Positions 33,974 to 42,495 of a stretch of 64,000 nt of DNA are shown piece after piece. Below the pieces are notes generated by a model, which was given only the letters and a program-made list of their open reading frames with translations, was not told where the DNA came from and searched no databases. The stretch's first letter is position 1, and each line of letters starts with the position of its first letter. The stretch lies in contig CAKSKU010000003.1 in NCBI GenBank assembly GCA_934465295.1, positions 62,001 to 126,000 on the forward strand. Reading direction: 5' to 3'. A program made the position numbers and the translations under genes. This DNA comes from an uncultured Oscillospiraceae bacterium (GTDB lineage Bacteria > Bacillota > Clostridia > Oscillospirales > Ruminococcaceae).

Positions 33974-35143
33974 TGCAAGAACGGACTGGATATAATGCTT
34001 TGCAGCTCTGCCGCTTCTGCCGTTTCTGCGCAGGGCGAATGCTTCCGCACCCATAAGAAGCTCGTCCGTGACCTCGATCCCGTTTTCCTTGGCGAGGTTT
34101 GCGACTATCTTAAGATAGTTCTCCTTGTCGGGCTTAAGGAATGCGACTTTGAGTCCGAAACGCTCGGAAAGCGAGATAAGCTCCTCTCTTGTATCGGAAG
34201 CGTGCATATCATCGCCGTCTCTGTCGGAGAATTTCTCCTTTACAAGATGACGTCTGTTGCTCGTTGCATAGATCGCCATATTTGAGGTCTTTGCCGCAGC
34301 CGAACCCTCGAGAACAGCTTTGAGCGAGCTGAAATTATCATCATCGGACGAGAACGAAACATCATCGATGAAGATTATGAATTTGAGCGGATTTTTCGCT
34401 ATCCGTTCGATAACATCGGGAAGCTCGGGGAGCTGCGTTTTGTTAAGCTCGATAAGGCGCAGACCGTCGTTCCTGTATTCGTTGACGATAGCCTTTACGG
34501 TCGAGGACTTTCCTGTTCCTGCGTCGCCGTAAAGAAGCACATTTGCGGCAGGCTTGTTATTGAGCAGCGCAAGCGTGTTGCCGATGACCTTTCCGCGTTC
34601 AAGCTCATAGCCCGAAAGCTGAGAGAGACGCTGAGGATCGGGGTTCTTGATAGGCACAAGTCTGCCGTTTTTGAGCGTGAAAGCATAATATTCGGCGAAA
34701 ATGCCGCAGCCCCTTGTCGACAGGCAGCCCATGCGCTCGGTGTAAGCCTTGAGAAAGTTGACATGTGTTGTTTTCCATTCGGAGGAGACGTAAGCGGCGT
34801 GTTCGCCCATTGCTTTTTTTACCTCGGCGGAGGACAGCTCTGCGATCTCCTGCAAGGCTTCAAGCTCTGCCTTTGCGGCTTTTTCGATATTTTCGGGAAC
34901 TTCCTCGTATGCGGCAAGACGGAGCATAAAAGGGTTCTCGTTCTCGGTGACTGCACCGAGGATACATTCGGTGAGGTCGTCCGTTGTTCGGTAGAGGAGA
35001 TTTACGAAGCTGCCGTAGCTTGCAGGGGTAGGTTCACGGAGCAATGCATGGAAAGCCTGCACGGTCTCATCTTCAAGGATCCCTCTGAAAACCGAAAGGG
35101 CGCTCAGTTTTTCGGCATAAGGCATAAGTGTATTTACGATCAT
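33968..35143 (-). CDS. DUF815-family AAA+ ATP-binding protein
   Basis: A 391-residue protein. The N-terminal ~170 residues are helical with no known motif. The AAA+ domain has Walker A YGDAGTGKSSTVKAIVN near residue 205, Walker B KFIIFIDDVSFSSDDD and the sensor ATSNRRHLVKEKFSDRDGDD, a stretch that is diagnostic for DUF815/YcjX-unrelated single-domain AAA proteins of Firmicutes. Its biological role is unknown. It starts at an ATG behind AAAGGAACG and is monocistronic with its own promoter. Confidence 0.85.
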   Translation of the reverse strand: MIVNTLMPYAEKLSALSVFRGILEDETVQAFHALLREPTPASYGSFVNLLYRTTDDLTECILGAVTENENPFMLRLAAYEEVPENIEKAAKAELEALQEIAELSSAEVKKAMGEHAAYVSSEWKTTHVNFLKAYTERMGCLSTRGCGIFAEYYAFTLKNGRLVPIKNPDPQRLSQLSGYELERGKVIGNTLALLNNKPAANVLLYGDAGTGKSSTVKAIVNEYRNDGLRLIELNKTQLPELPDVIERIAKNPLKFIIFIDDVSFSSDDDNFSSLKAVLEGSAAAKTSNMAIYATSNRRHLVKEKFSDRDGDDMHASDTREELISLSERFGLKVAFLKPDKENYLKIVANLAKENGIEVTDELLMGAEAFALRRNGRSGRAAKHYIQSVLAR

Positions 35144-35191
35144 TTTTATCGTTCCTTTTTATAAAAATTTTATGGAAATTTGTACACTTCT

Positions 35192-35219
35192 ATTATAGCA
35201 CCTTAGTGTAAAAATACAA
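35192..35219 (-). promoter_or_regulatory. Promoter of the DUF815 gene
   Basis: On the minus strand TTGTAT (35214-35219), a 16-bp spacer and TATAAT (35192-35197). Confidence 0.58.
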
Positions 35220-35276
35220 TAGACAACCTGTTTTTTGTCATTTTTGACAAAATAATGGCGGTAATTGTCTGTACTA

Positions 35277-35305
35277 TTGAAAATGTGATATAAATATGCT
35301 ATAAT
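35277..35305 (+). promoter_or_regulatory. Promoter of the U32-like gene
   Basis: TTGAAA (35277-35282), a 17-bp spacer and TATAAT (35300-35305) lie 50 bp before the start at 35356. Confidence 0.68.
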
Positions 35306-35355
35306 TTATAGAGTTATTTTTATATAAACATTCTGATCAAGGAGCAAATTTAAAA

Positions 35356-36279
35356 ATGGATATAAATTTTCATATTCCCGATTTTGTCAATCACTGCCGA
35401 CTTAATCTGCTTCTGCTTGAACTTATGAAGCAGCATCCCGAGTATTTCCGTGAAGGCGTAAAAATAGCATCTGTTTTCGGCGCATTTCCACCATCACTCT
35501 GGAACGGCGGACGAAATACTGTCGGTGTTGTTGATGATGAGATAATCAAGAATGTCACACAGGCGTTCAATTCAAGGGGAGTTCCGCTCCGATTTACGTT
35601 CACTAACCCTCTTATCGAGGAAAAGCATCTCGGCGACCCTTTCTGCAACAAGGTACTGAGATTATGCGACAACGGAATGAACGAGGTCATCGTTTTTTCG
35701 CCGCTGCTTGAAGAATACATCCGCAAAAACTACCCCAACTATAAGATAACCTCGTCCACCTGCAAGGAGATACGCAATGCGGATGAGCTTGCCGCAGAGC
35801 TTGAAAAGGACTATCACTATGTCGTTCTTGACTATAACTGGAACAATAATTTCGGGTTCCTTGAAAAGGTCCCCCACAAGGAAAAGTGCGAGCTGCTGAT
35901 AAATGCCTGCTGTACCCCGAACTGCCAGAGGAGAGGCGAGCATTACCGTGCTATCGGCGAGGCGCAGATAGAATATGCCGAAGCAATGAAGACTCCGCCG
36001 ATGATGCGCAAGCCTATACAGATAAAGGAATTCAATTGCCCGTCGATGCTTCGCCATATCTATCAGATAAACGATCTGCCGACACATATTTCCCCCGATG
36101 CAATTCTTGAAAAGTATATTCCGATGGGATATAACCAGTTCAAGATCGAGGGAAGAACTATCCCCGATATCGCACTTGCCGAAAACTACATTTATTATAT
36201 GGTAAAGCCTGAGTATAAGGACACTGCACGTCTTGAACTGCTCTCCGCACTTACAAAGAAAACAAAGTATTTCAATTAA
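35356..36279 (+). CDS. U32-like TIM-barrel protein of unknown function
   Basis: A 307-residue cytosolic protein. The cysteine cluster CELLINACCTPNCQRRGEHY (about residues 177-196) and the late FKIEGRT recall the iron-sulfur cysteines and IKIEGRM motif of U32 proteins, and the length fits a bare barrel domain. The N-terminus with VFGAFPPSLWNGGR and a central VLDYNWNNN are not typical U32 sequences, so this is a distant relative at best. A cysteine also appears at FNCPSML. The ribosome site is AAGGAGC, and it has its own promoter. Probably a metalloenzyme, substrate unknown. Confidence 0.65.
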   Translation: MDINFHIPDFVNHCRLNLLLLELMKQHPEYFREGVKIASVFGAFPPSLWNGGRNTVGVVDDEIIKNVTQAFNSRGVPLRFTFTNPLIEEKHLGDPFCNKVLRLCDNGMNEVIVFSPLLEEYIRKNYPNYKITSSTCKEIRNADELAAELEKDYHYVVLDYNWNNNFGFLEKVPHKEKCELLINACCTPNCQRRGEHYRAIGEAQIEYAEAMKTPPMMRKPIQIKEFNCPSMLRHIYQINDLPTHISPDAILEKYIPMGYNQFKIEGRTIPDIALAENYIYYMVKPEYKDTARLELLSALTKKTKYFN

Positions 36280-36449
36280 CTTGTTATTTTGCACAAAAAG
36301 TATCGTTTTCTTTAACAAACTGATTAAAAAAGTCTGATTTCAGCCCCTTTATTCATATTTTGACTTAATAATTAAAATAAATTTAATATTTGGTTAATAT
36401 TTCATCCACATAGGACGCTGCAAAAACCGTTATAATTAAAATAAGAGCC

Positions 36450-36478
36450 GCTGCGTTTAGGCATTTTGACAACGCAGC
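36450..36478 (+). other. Leader hairpin upstream of the flavodoxin-tail gene
   Basis: GCTGCGTT (36450-36457) and AACGCAGC (36471-36478) form an 8-bp stem followed by six A. It lies in the ~250-bp gap between genes, just after a TATAAT (36431-36436) that lacks a good -35 hexamer. The remainder of the gap is AT-rich and holds nothing else I can name. Confidence 0.45.
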
Positions 36479-36530
36479 AAAAAATCTATCTAACAGGGAG
36501 GAAAGAGGGCATCAAAGCCTGTACATAACA

Positions 36531-39140
36531 ATGAAAGATATAGCTGTTGTATATGCTACAAAATACGGTCACACCAAGCAATATGCCGAATGGCTGAAAG
36601 AAGAAACAGGCGCAGACATCTTCGCTGCGGCTTCCTTTACGTCCACAAAGGCACTCGAATACAAGGCAGTCGTCTTTGCAGGCGGTGTTTACGGCGACAA
36701 GATACTGATAATGGACTGGCTGAAAAAGAACCTCGGTCAGGTCAATGTCAACAAGATGATCGTTGCCGCAGTTTCGTGGTACTGCAATGACTCCGAAGAA
36801 GCTAAGGCTCGCCTTATCACTGAAAATTACCCCGAGCAGTTCAAGAATGTTGTTCCGCTCATCGTTATCAACAGCGGCATTGACAAGAAGAAAACGAGCG
36901 TTATGGACAAAGCACAGCTCCTTGCTGCACAGACCTCGATAAATAAGCATGATGTCCGCACCGCCGATGATATCAATGCACTCGCAATAATCAAGGGCTA
37001 TTCCGATTCGACTTCAAAGGATAACCTTAAAAGCCTTATCGCAGCCGTACAGAATATAATCGATCCGCCGAAAAAGTCTGCACAGAGAGCGGCGGAGGAA
37101 ATAAGAGAGGCACTCAAAGAACCGCCGAAGCCTGCTGCCGAGGCAAAGCCGGCACCGACAGCTCCCGTTCAGCCCAAGCCTGCCGCAGAAACGCCGACAC
37201 CTGCGCCGACTCCTGCGCCGACGGCTGTTCCGAAGCCCGAGCCGCCGAAGCCTGTTCAGCCGAAGCCGTCCGCACCGAGCGGAGACCATGTTGTAACATC
37301 GCTTGACGACGCACTTGCTGCGCTTTCATCGGGAAATGTTCTGCTCAACAAACCTCCCGTTCATCAGCATAAGCCTGTTGAAGCTGAAAAGCCTGTTGAA
37401 GCTGCGGAAACGACTGTCCGTGAGGAAGCTCCCGCTCAGCCTAAGGAAGAACCTAAGCAGGAAGCTCCGAAGCCTGTTCAGCCGAAGCCGTCCGCACCAA
37501 CGGGAGAACACGTTGTAACATCGCTTGATGACGCTCTTGCTGCGCTTTCATCGGGAAATGTTCTGCTCAATCATCCTCCCGTTCATCAGCACAATGCTCC
37601 CGAAGCTCCAAAGGCTGAACCTGTTAAGGAAGAAGTTAAGGTTGAAATACCACAGCCTGTTCAGCCCGAGCCTGTTAAGGAAGAAGTTAAGGTTGAAATA
37701 CCACAGCCTGTTCAGCCCGAACCTGTTAAGGCAGAAGTTGAGGTTGAAGAAGCTAAGTCTGTTCAGCCCGAACCTGTTAAGGCGGAAGCTGAGGTTGAAG
37801 AACCTAAGCCTGTTCAGCCCGAACCTGTTAAGGCGGAAGCTGAGGTTGAAGCTCCGAAGCCTGTTCAGCCTGAACCTGTTAAGGAAGAAGTTAAGGCTGA
37901 AATACCACAGCCTGTTCAGCCCGAGCCTGTTAAGGAAGAGGTTAAGGTTGAAGTTCCTAAGCCTGTTCATATTGAACCGAAGCAGGAAGCTGAGGAAAAC
38001 GACAATGTTCTCTCGATCGCAGACGATATTGCCGAGCTTACAGCACCGGCGCCTGCGGCTGTTCCGAAATTTGAAGCAGCTCCTAAGCCTGCACCTATGC
38101 CGAAGCCCGAGATGCCGACACGTCCTGCACCTGCACCGATGCCGACTCCTGCTCCGACACCGGCACCGACTCCTGCGCCTATGCCTGCTCCGAAGCCTGC
38201 AAGCACAGCGCCTAAGCACAACAGCTACATGGATCTCTTCTCACGCAAGAAGCCGACAGCGGAACCTGCACCCGTTCAGGCGGCTGCACCTGCACCGACT
38301 CCGACTCCTGCGCCCGAGCCGATATCCGATATTTTATTTGACCCGATCGGAATTTCTTCTGCGACGCCTGCACCTGCACCAAAGTCTGCTCCTGCGCCAA
38401 GTCCTGCTCCCGTAAGCAGCGCAGGTATCGACTTCGATTTCGATATCCTCGGAAACGAAAGCTCCACGGCGAACAGAACAAGCTCCAGAGCACTCAATGC
38501 GGTTGAGGATCTCGCAAAAGCAAAGGCTAAAGCCGAGGCTGAACGCCTTAAAAACGAGAGAGACCGTGAGGAACAGGCTGCAAGAGATGCAGCCGCTGCA
38601 AAGGCAGACAATACCTATGATATAATCAACAACTCCATCGACCTCGATATCACCGATGACGGCGCTCCGAGCAATGATAACAGCACTCTCTTCGGCAGCG
38701 AACCCGAAAAGAAAGACATCGGCAACATCAGCATGGACGATGAAGCTGAGACTGAGGAAAACGTTGACGAGACCTTTGGCGACGATGTAATGTTCGTTGA
38801 TGATTATGACGACTCCGAGCTTGAAGGTCTTACCGCAGCCGATCTGCTCGCTCCCGAACAGCCTGTTCAGCAGAGCGATCACAAGCGCATGGATTTCAAG
38901 AAGCTCCAGCAGGAGATCGAGGAGTCCATCGAACTCAACAGACAGATCCGTGACAAGGAACGCACAAGAAATATGCGTGAAAGCGAGCGAAAGGCTCTCG
39001 CCGAAGCCGAAAAAACACCTAAGAAGGGCATCAAGCAGCCCGAGGACGCAGATGTATTCTTCAAGCGTCCCGGCAAGGACTATTATTCCTCCGATTCAAT
39101 GCCCGAGATAAAGTTCAACAGACACGGAAACGGTTTCTGA
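36531..39140 (+). CDS. Flavodoxin-domain protein with a ~700-residue repetitive Pro/Glu/Lys-rich tail
   Basis: An 869-residue protein. Residues 1-~165 are a flavodoxin fold: MKDIAVVYATKYGHTKQYAEWL is the FMN phosphate loop, followed by AGGVYGDKI and SWYCNDSEE. The rest is low-complexity. Two copies of VVTSLDDALAALSSGNVLLN, each followed by PPVHQH, flank Pro-rich stretches. About seven to eight tandem units of the type PVQPEPVKEEVKVEIPQ follow, then Pro/Ala/Thr runs (PAPTPAPTPAP), and an acidic to charged C-terminus (residues ~650-869) with a predicted coiled coil. There is no signal peptide or membrane span. The ribosome site is unclear: GGGAGGAAAG lies ~27 nt upstream of the ATG. A redox or scaffold role is inferred only. 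Confidence 0.78.
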   Translation: MKDIAVVYATKYGHTKQYAEWLKEETGADIFAAASFTSTKALEYKAVVFAGGVYGDKILIMDWLKKNLGQVNVNKMIVAAVSWYCNDSEEAKARLITENYPEQFKNVVPLIVINSGIDKKKTSVMDKAQLLAAQTSINKHDVRTADDINALAIIKGYSDSTSKDNLKSLIAAVQNIIDPPKKSAQRAAEEIREALKEPPKPAAEAKPAPTAPVQPKPAAETPTPAPTPAPTAVPKPEPPKPVQPKPSAPSGDHVVTSLDDALAALSSGNVLLNKPPVHQHKPVEAEKPVEAAETTVREEAPAQPKEEPKQEAPKPVQPKPSAPTGEHVVTSLDDALAALSSGNVLLNHPPVHQHNAPEAPKAEPVKEEVKVEIPQPVQPEPVKEEVKVEIPQPVQPEPVKAEVEVEEAKSVQPEPVKAEAEVEEPKPVQPEPVKAEAEVEAPKPVQPEPVKEEVKAEIPQPVQPEPVKEEVKVEVPKPVHIEPKQEAEENDNVLSIADDIAELTAPAPAAVPKFEAAPKPAPMPKPEMPTRPAPAPMPTPAPTPAPTPAPMPAPKPASTAPKHNSYMDLFSRKKPTAEPAPVQAAAPAPTPTPAPEPISDILFDPIGISSATPAPAPKSAPAPSPAPVSSAGIDFDFDILGNESSTANRTSSRALNAVEDLAKAKAKAEAERLKNERDREEQAARDAAAAKADNTYDIINNSIDLDITDDGAPSNDNSTLFGSEPEKKDIGNISMDDEAETEENVDETFGDDVMFVDDYDDSELEGLTAADLLAPEQPVQQSDHKRMDFKKLQQEIEESIELNRQIRDKERTRNMRESERKALAEAEKTPKKGIKQPEDADVFFKRPGKDYYSSDSMPEIKFNRHGNGF

Positions 39141-39162
39141 TAAAACCAATGACAGACATTTT

Positions 39163-39196
39163 ACAGCACCGCATAATACCGATTATGCGGCGCTGT
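39163..39196 (+). terminator. Hairpin terminator after the flavodoxin-tail gene
   Basis: ACAGCACCGCATAAT pairs with ATTATGCGGCGCTGT across a short loop, 22 bp past the stop. The T tract is poor. Confidence 0.6.
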
Positions 39197-39204
39197 TATG
39201 TTAA

Positions 39205-39323
39205 ATACTAATTTTTAATCAAAGTGTAGACAAAAAATCGGCGCAAAATCCATATAAACCTGTTTTCAACAGCTACGAGATTTTGCTTGATTTTTTGTAC
39301 ACTTTCAGTTTAAAAATTAGTAT
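39205..39323. mobile_element. MITE-like element, family G, copy 1
   Basis: A 119-bp palindromic element with ends ATACTAATTTTTAA and TTAAAAATTAGTAT and inner arms around AAAGTGTAGACAAAAAATC. It is non-coding. Shorter ~102-bp copies lie at 41466-41567 and 59665-59766. Confidence 0.75.
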
Positions 39324-39443
39324 AAGAAAGCTTATCGGTGCTTCAAAACTGCCTTTGAGGCAGCTATAAGCTTTTGAGCGAGATACCTTCCCTCGGTGGA
39401 CTTTTCACACAGGGGAGTCAAACTATAAAATGGGGTGTTCTTT

Positions 39444-41399
39444 GTGTTTTCCGATATTGATAAAAAGTATTTCTATGACGGCAATGACTTAGGTTCGGTC
39501 TATTCACCCGAAAAGACCGAATTTAAGGTCTGGGCGCCGCTTGCAGACAACGTTGCTATCTATCTTTACAAAACCTGCCGTGATGAAAAGCCTTACCGTC
39601 ATCTTCCGATGACAAAAAATAAAAAGGGCGTATGGTCAAAGACAGTCTACGGCAACCTTGACGGAGTTTACTACACCTATATCGTGACGAATGACGGCGT
39701 TGAGCAGGAAACTATCGATATCTATGCCAAGTCCGCAGGCGCAAACGGCGCAATGGGTATGGTTTTTGATGCATCAAAGCTCAATCCCGCAGGTTGGGAC
39801 AATCAGACCTATGTCAAGCTTGAACATTACACGGACGCCTGTGTTTACGAGCTTCACGTCCGTGACTTTTCCATCGACGAAAGCGGACATTTCTGCTACA
39901 AGGGAAGATTTCTCGCCTTTATCGAAAAAGGACTTGAAAATGACAGCGGCGGCAGCGTTGGCATTGACCACCTTAAGGAGCTTGGCGTTACCCATGTTCA
40001 GCTTATGCCGATATTCGACTTTGTTTCCGTTGATGAGACCGATGTTCACCGTCCTCAGTTCAACTGGGGATATGACCCTGAGAACTACAACGTTCCCGAG
40101 GGTTCATATTCGACCAATCCGTTCAACGGAAAAGCCCGTGTTGCCGAGCTGAAGCGCCTTGTTTATGCGCTCCATGAGGCAGGCATCGGCGTTATCATGG
40201 ACGTTGTTTACAACCATACCGCAGGAACAGCTGACTCCTGCTTCACCAAGACCTTCCCCGAATATTACTATCGTCAGTGGGACGGCAAGCGCAATCTCTA
40301 TGCGAACGGTTCGGGCTGCGGAAACGAGCTTGCTACCGAGAGGGCGATGGTCAGAAAATATATCCTCGACAGCCTTGCATACTGGGCTACCGAGTACAAG
40401 ATAGACGGCTTCCGCTTCGACCTTATGGGACTTTATGATAAGGAAACAATAAACTTGGCGTATGAAAAGCTTCACGAAATAAATCCGAACGTCATTATGT
40501 ACGGCGAGGGCTGGACAGGTGCAGATACGCCGCTTCCGTGGGAACAGCGCTGCATGAAGCTCAACGCAAGATTCACGCCGAACGCAGGCTATTTCAGCGA
40601 TGATTTCCGAGATACCGTAAAAGGCAACAACTTCGAGAACAAGACAAGAGGCTATGTCAACGGCGCATCGGGCAACGAGGAGAACGTCAAGGAAATAATC
40701 GCAGGACGTATCCCCCACCCACAGCTCCCGAATATGGAGAAATATTCGTGGACAAGCTCCCCAACGCAGACCGTGAACTATGTTGAAGCGCACGATAATC
40801 TCACGCTCTGGGACAAGCTTTATTATACGAACCCGACCGAAAGCATCGAAACAAGAATAAAAATGGATAAGCTCGCCGCAGCAATGGTGTTCCTTTCACA
40901 GGGCATACCGTTCTTTCAGGCAGGTCAGGAATTCCTGCGCTCGAAGCCGTTCCCGGGCGGCTCGGTCTTTGACCACAACAGCTACAAGTCGCCTGACGCT
41001 ATCAACAGCCTGAAGTGGAACAGAAAGTCCGAATTCAAGGACGTTGTGAACTATTACAAGGGACTTATCGCTCTCAGAAAGGCACACAATGCGTTCAGAA
41101 TGTACGAGAATTCGCAGGTCGCAGAGAACCTGCAATTCCTTGACAATCTCCCACAGCACATCGTAGGCTTCCTGCTCAAAGGCGATGAAACGCTCGAGGA
41201 GATCGTAGTGTTCTTCAACCCGAACAATTACCCCGTAAAGCTCTATGCATTCGGCGAATACGGAGTTTATGCGGACGGCGGATATGCAGGCGCAGAGCCG
41301 TGCAGAAAGGTCTCGGGCGATTATGAGGTCGAGCCGATAAGTGCGATCGTCCTCGGAAGGGTAAGAGAGACCGAACAGGAAAACGAATTCAATGCATAA
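39444..41399 (+). CDS. pulA: Type I pullulanase, cytoplasmic
   Basis: A ~651-residue debranching enzyme (GH13 with an N-terminal CBM48-like domain, FKVWAPLADNVAIYLY). Signatures are the pullulanase motif NWGYDPENYNVPEGSY, DVVYNHT, the nucleophile Asp in DGFRFDLMGL, the acid/base Glu in MYGEGWTG and VEAHDN. There is no signal peptide, so it acts on intracellular glycogen or imported alpha-glucans, hydrolysing alpha-1,6 bonds. Candidate starts are GTG at 39435 and GTG at 39444. The latter has GGGGTG six bases upstream and is preferred. Its upstream leader (39324-39434) can fold into hairpins. Confidence 0.93.
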   Translation: MFSDIDKKYFYDGNDLGSVYSPEKTEFKVWAPLADNVAIYLYKTCRDEKPYRHLPMTKNKKGVWSKTVYGNLDGVYYTYIVTNDGVEQETIDIYAKSAGANGAMGMVFDASKLNPAGWDNQTYVKLEHYTDACVYELHVRDFSIDESGHFCYKGRFLAFIEKGLENDSGGSVGIDHLKELGVTHVQLMPIFDFVSVDETDVHRPQFNWGYDPENYNVPEGSYSTNPFNGKARVAELKRLVYALHEAGIGVIMDVVYNHTAGTADSCFTKTFPEYYYRQWDGKRNLYANGSGCGNELATERAMVRKYILDSLAYWATEYKIDGFRFDLMGLYDKETINLAYEKLHEINPNVIMYGEGWTGADTPLPWEQRCMKLNARFTPNAGYFSDDFRDTVKGNNFENKTRGYVNGASGNEENVKEIIAGRIPHPQLPNMEKYSWTSSPTQTVNYVEAHDNLTLWDKLYYTNPTESIETRIKMDKLAAAMVFLSQGIPFFQAGQEFLRSKPFPGGSVFDHNSYKSPDAINSLKWNRKSEFKDVVNYYKGLIALRKAHNAFRMYENSQVAENLQFLDNLPQHIVGFLLKGDETLEEIVVFFNPNNYPVKLYAFGEYGVYADGGYAGAEPCRKVSGDYEVEPISAIVLGRVRETEQENEFNA

Positions 41400-41404
41400 T
41401 TCAG

Positions 41405-41457
41405 ATGCGGGATCATTTGCGGTGTTCCGATATCGGCACTGCGAAATGACCCCGCAT
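41405..41457 (+). terminator. Long hairpin after pulA
   Basis: ATGCGGGATCATTTGC (41405-41420) pairs imperfectly with GCGAAATGACCCCGCAT (41441-41457) close behind the stop. It lacks a T run and may stabilise the transcript end rather than terminate. Confidence 0.45.
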
Positions 41458-41465
41458 TAATACTA

Positions 41466-41567
41466 ATACTAATTTTTAATCAAAGTGTAGACAAAAAATC
41501 GGCGCAAAAGCCATATATGCGAGCTTTTGCTTGATTTTTTGTACACTTTCAGTTTAAAAATTAGTAT
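41466..41567. mobile_element. MITE-like element, family G, copy 2
   Basis: A 102-bp palindrome with ends ATACTAATTTTTAA and TTAAAAATTAGTAT. It directly abuts a family F element, sharing the ATA junction. Confidence 0.72.
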
Positions 41568-41664
41568 AAACACCAAAAAAATAAAGAAAAAATCTGCGCC
41601 GAAATCACATATATTCAAGATTGTCGGCTTGTTTTTTTCTGAAATTTAAATGGTGTTTTGTATA
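41565..41664. mobile_element. MITE-like element, family F, copy 2
   Basis: About 100 bp with diverged ends TATAAACACC and GGTGTTTTGTATA and the usual inner AGAAAAAATCTGCGCCGAAATC segment. It lies in tandem with the family G copy. Confidence 0.68.
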
Positions 41665-41732
41665 AATTAATCTCACATTAGTTTACTGTTGCTTTACTAC
41701 AATTTCAGGCTAAATTTTTATTGCTTTTTCCC

Positions 41733-41761
41733 TTGCTTTTTCTGCGCAAATATTGTATAAT
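41733..41761 (+). promoter_or_regulatory. Promoter of the ABC transporter-hydrolase operon
   Basis: TTGCTT (41733-41738), a 17-bp spacer and TATAAT (41756-41761) lie 31 bp before the permease start. Confidence 0.65.
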
Positions 41762-41792
41762 CATAGGAGTACGTTTTAATGAGGTGAATTAT

Positions 41793-42473
41793 TTGCATTT
41801 CGATGATATTCTGAACTGTGTCGGGATAATTGCCAAATATCTGCTTCCGACGCTCAATGTTTTCTTCTTCACGCTCCTGTTCTCCATTCCGCTCGGAATG
41901 ATAGTTGCGCTTATCAAAAAATGTCCGTTCAAGCCCGTTTCGTGGCTTATCAATCTGTATATACTTATCATGCGCGGCACTCCGCTCATGCTCCAGATAA
42001 TCACTATATACTATGCTATCCCGATGCTCCAGAAGGCAGGACATCTGACGGGCATAGATATCCGAAGCGACTCCTACCAGTTCACGGCGCTTATCGCTGC
42101 TTTTGCGCTCAACTATGCGGCTTATTTCGCTGAAATTTTCAGAGGCGGCATCGAGTCTATCCCAAAGGGTCAGCACGAAGCTGCGGCGGCTCTCGGATTT
42201 ACAAAGCTCCAGACCTTCTTCCGCATAATTCTTCCGCAGGTCATAAAGCGCATCGTCCCTGCCGGAGCAAACGAAGTTATCACGCTCGTCAAGGACACCT
42301 CGCTCGCTTCGGTAATTGCTTACATAGAAATTTTCCGCAAGTCGAAAGAGCTTATGGTAACATACAGCAACCTTATACCGCTTTTTATCGCAGGCGTTTT
42401 CTATTTTGCGATGAATGCGATACTGACGCTTATTTTCTCCGCTGTTGAGAAAAAGCTTGACTATTATAAATAA
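41793..42473 (+). CDS. Amino-acid ABC transporter permease
   Basis: A 226-residue membrane protein with about five spans. The HisM/GlnP-type signature IPKGQHEAAAALGFTKLQTFFRIILPQVIKRIVP is the EAA loop that contacts the ATPase, and LIMRGTPLMLQIITIYYAIP is also characteristic. It imports polar amino acids or similar small solutes. The start is a TTG at 41793 behind GAGGTGAATTA; an upstream in-frame start would extend into the promoter. No substrate-binding protein gene is linked. Confidence 0.9.
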   Translation: MHFDDILNCVGIIAKYLLPTLNVFFFTLLFSIPLGMIVALIKKCPFKPVSWLINLYILIMRGTPLMLQIITIYYAIPMLQKAGHLTGIDIRSDSYQFTALIAAFALNYAAYFAEIFRGGIESIPKGQHEAAAALGFTKLQTFFRIILPQVIKRIVPAGANEVITLVKDTSLASVIAYIEIFRKSKELMVTYSNLIPLFIAGVFYFAMNAILTLIFSAVEKKLDYYK

Positions 42474-42495
42474 TTCGGAAAGGACTATCGTTCAG

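Noticed and set aside
37525..38415. Long Leu/Arg-rich frame on the plus strand, and its mirror frames on the minus strand
   Set aside because: It is the out-of-frame translation of the Pro/Glu/Lys repeat region of the flavodoxin-tail gene. Its composition is an artefact of the repeated DNA.
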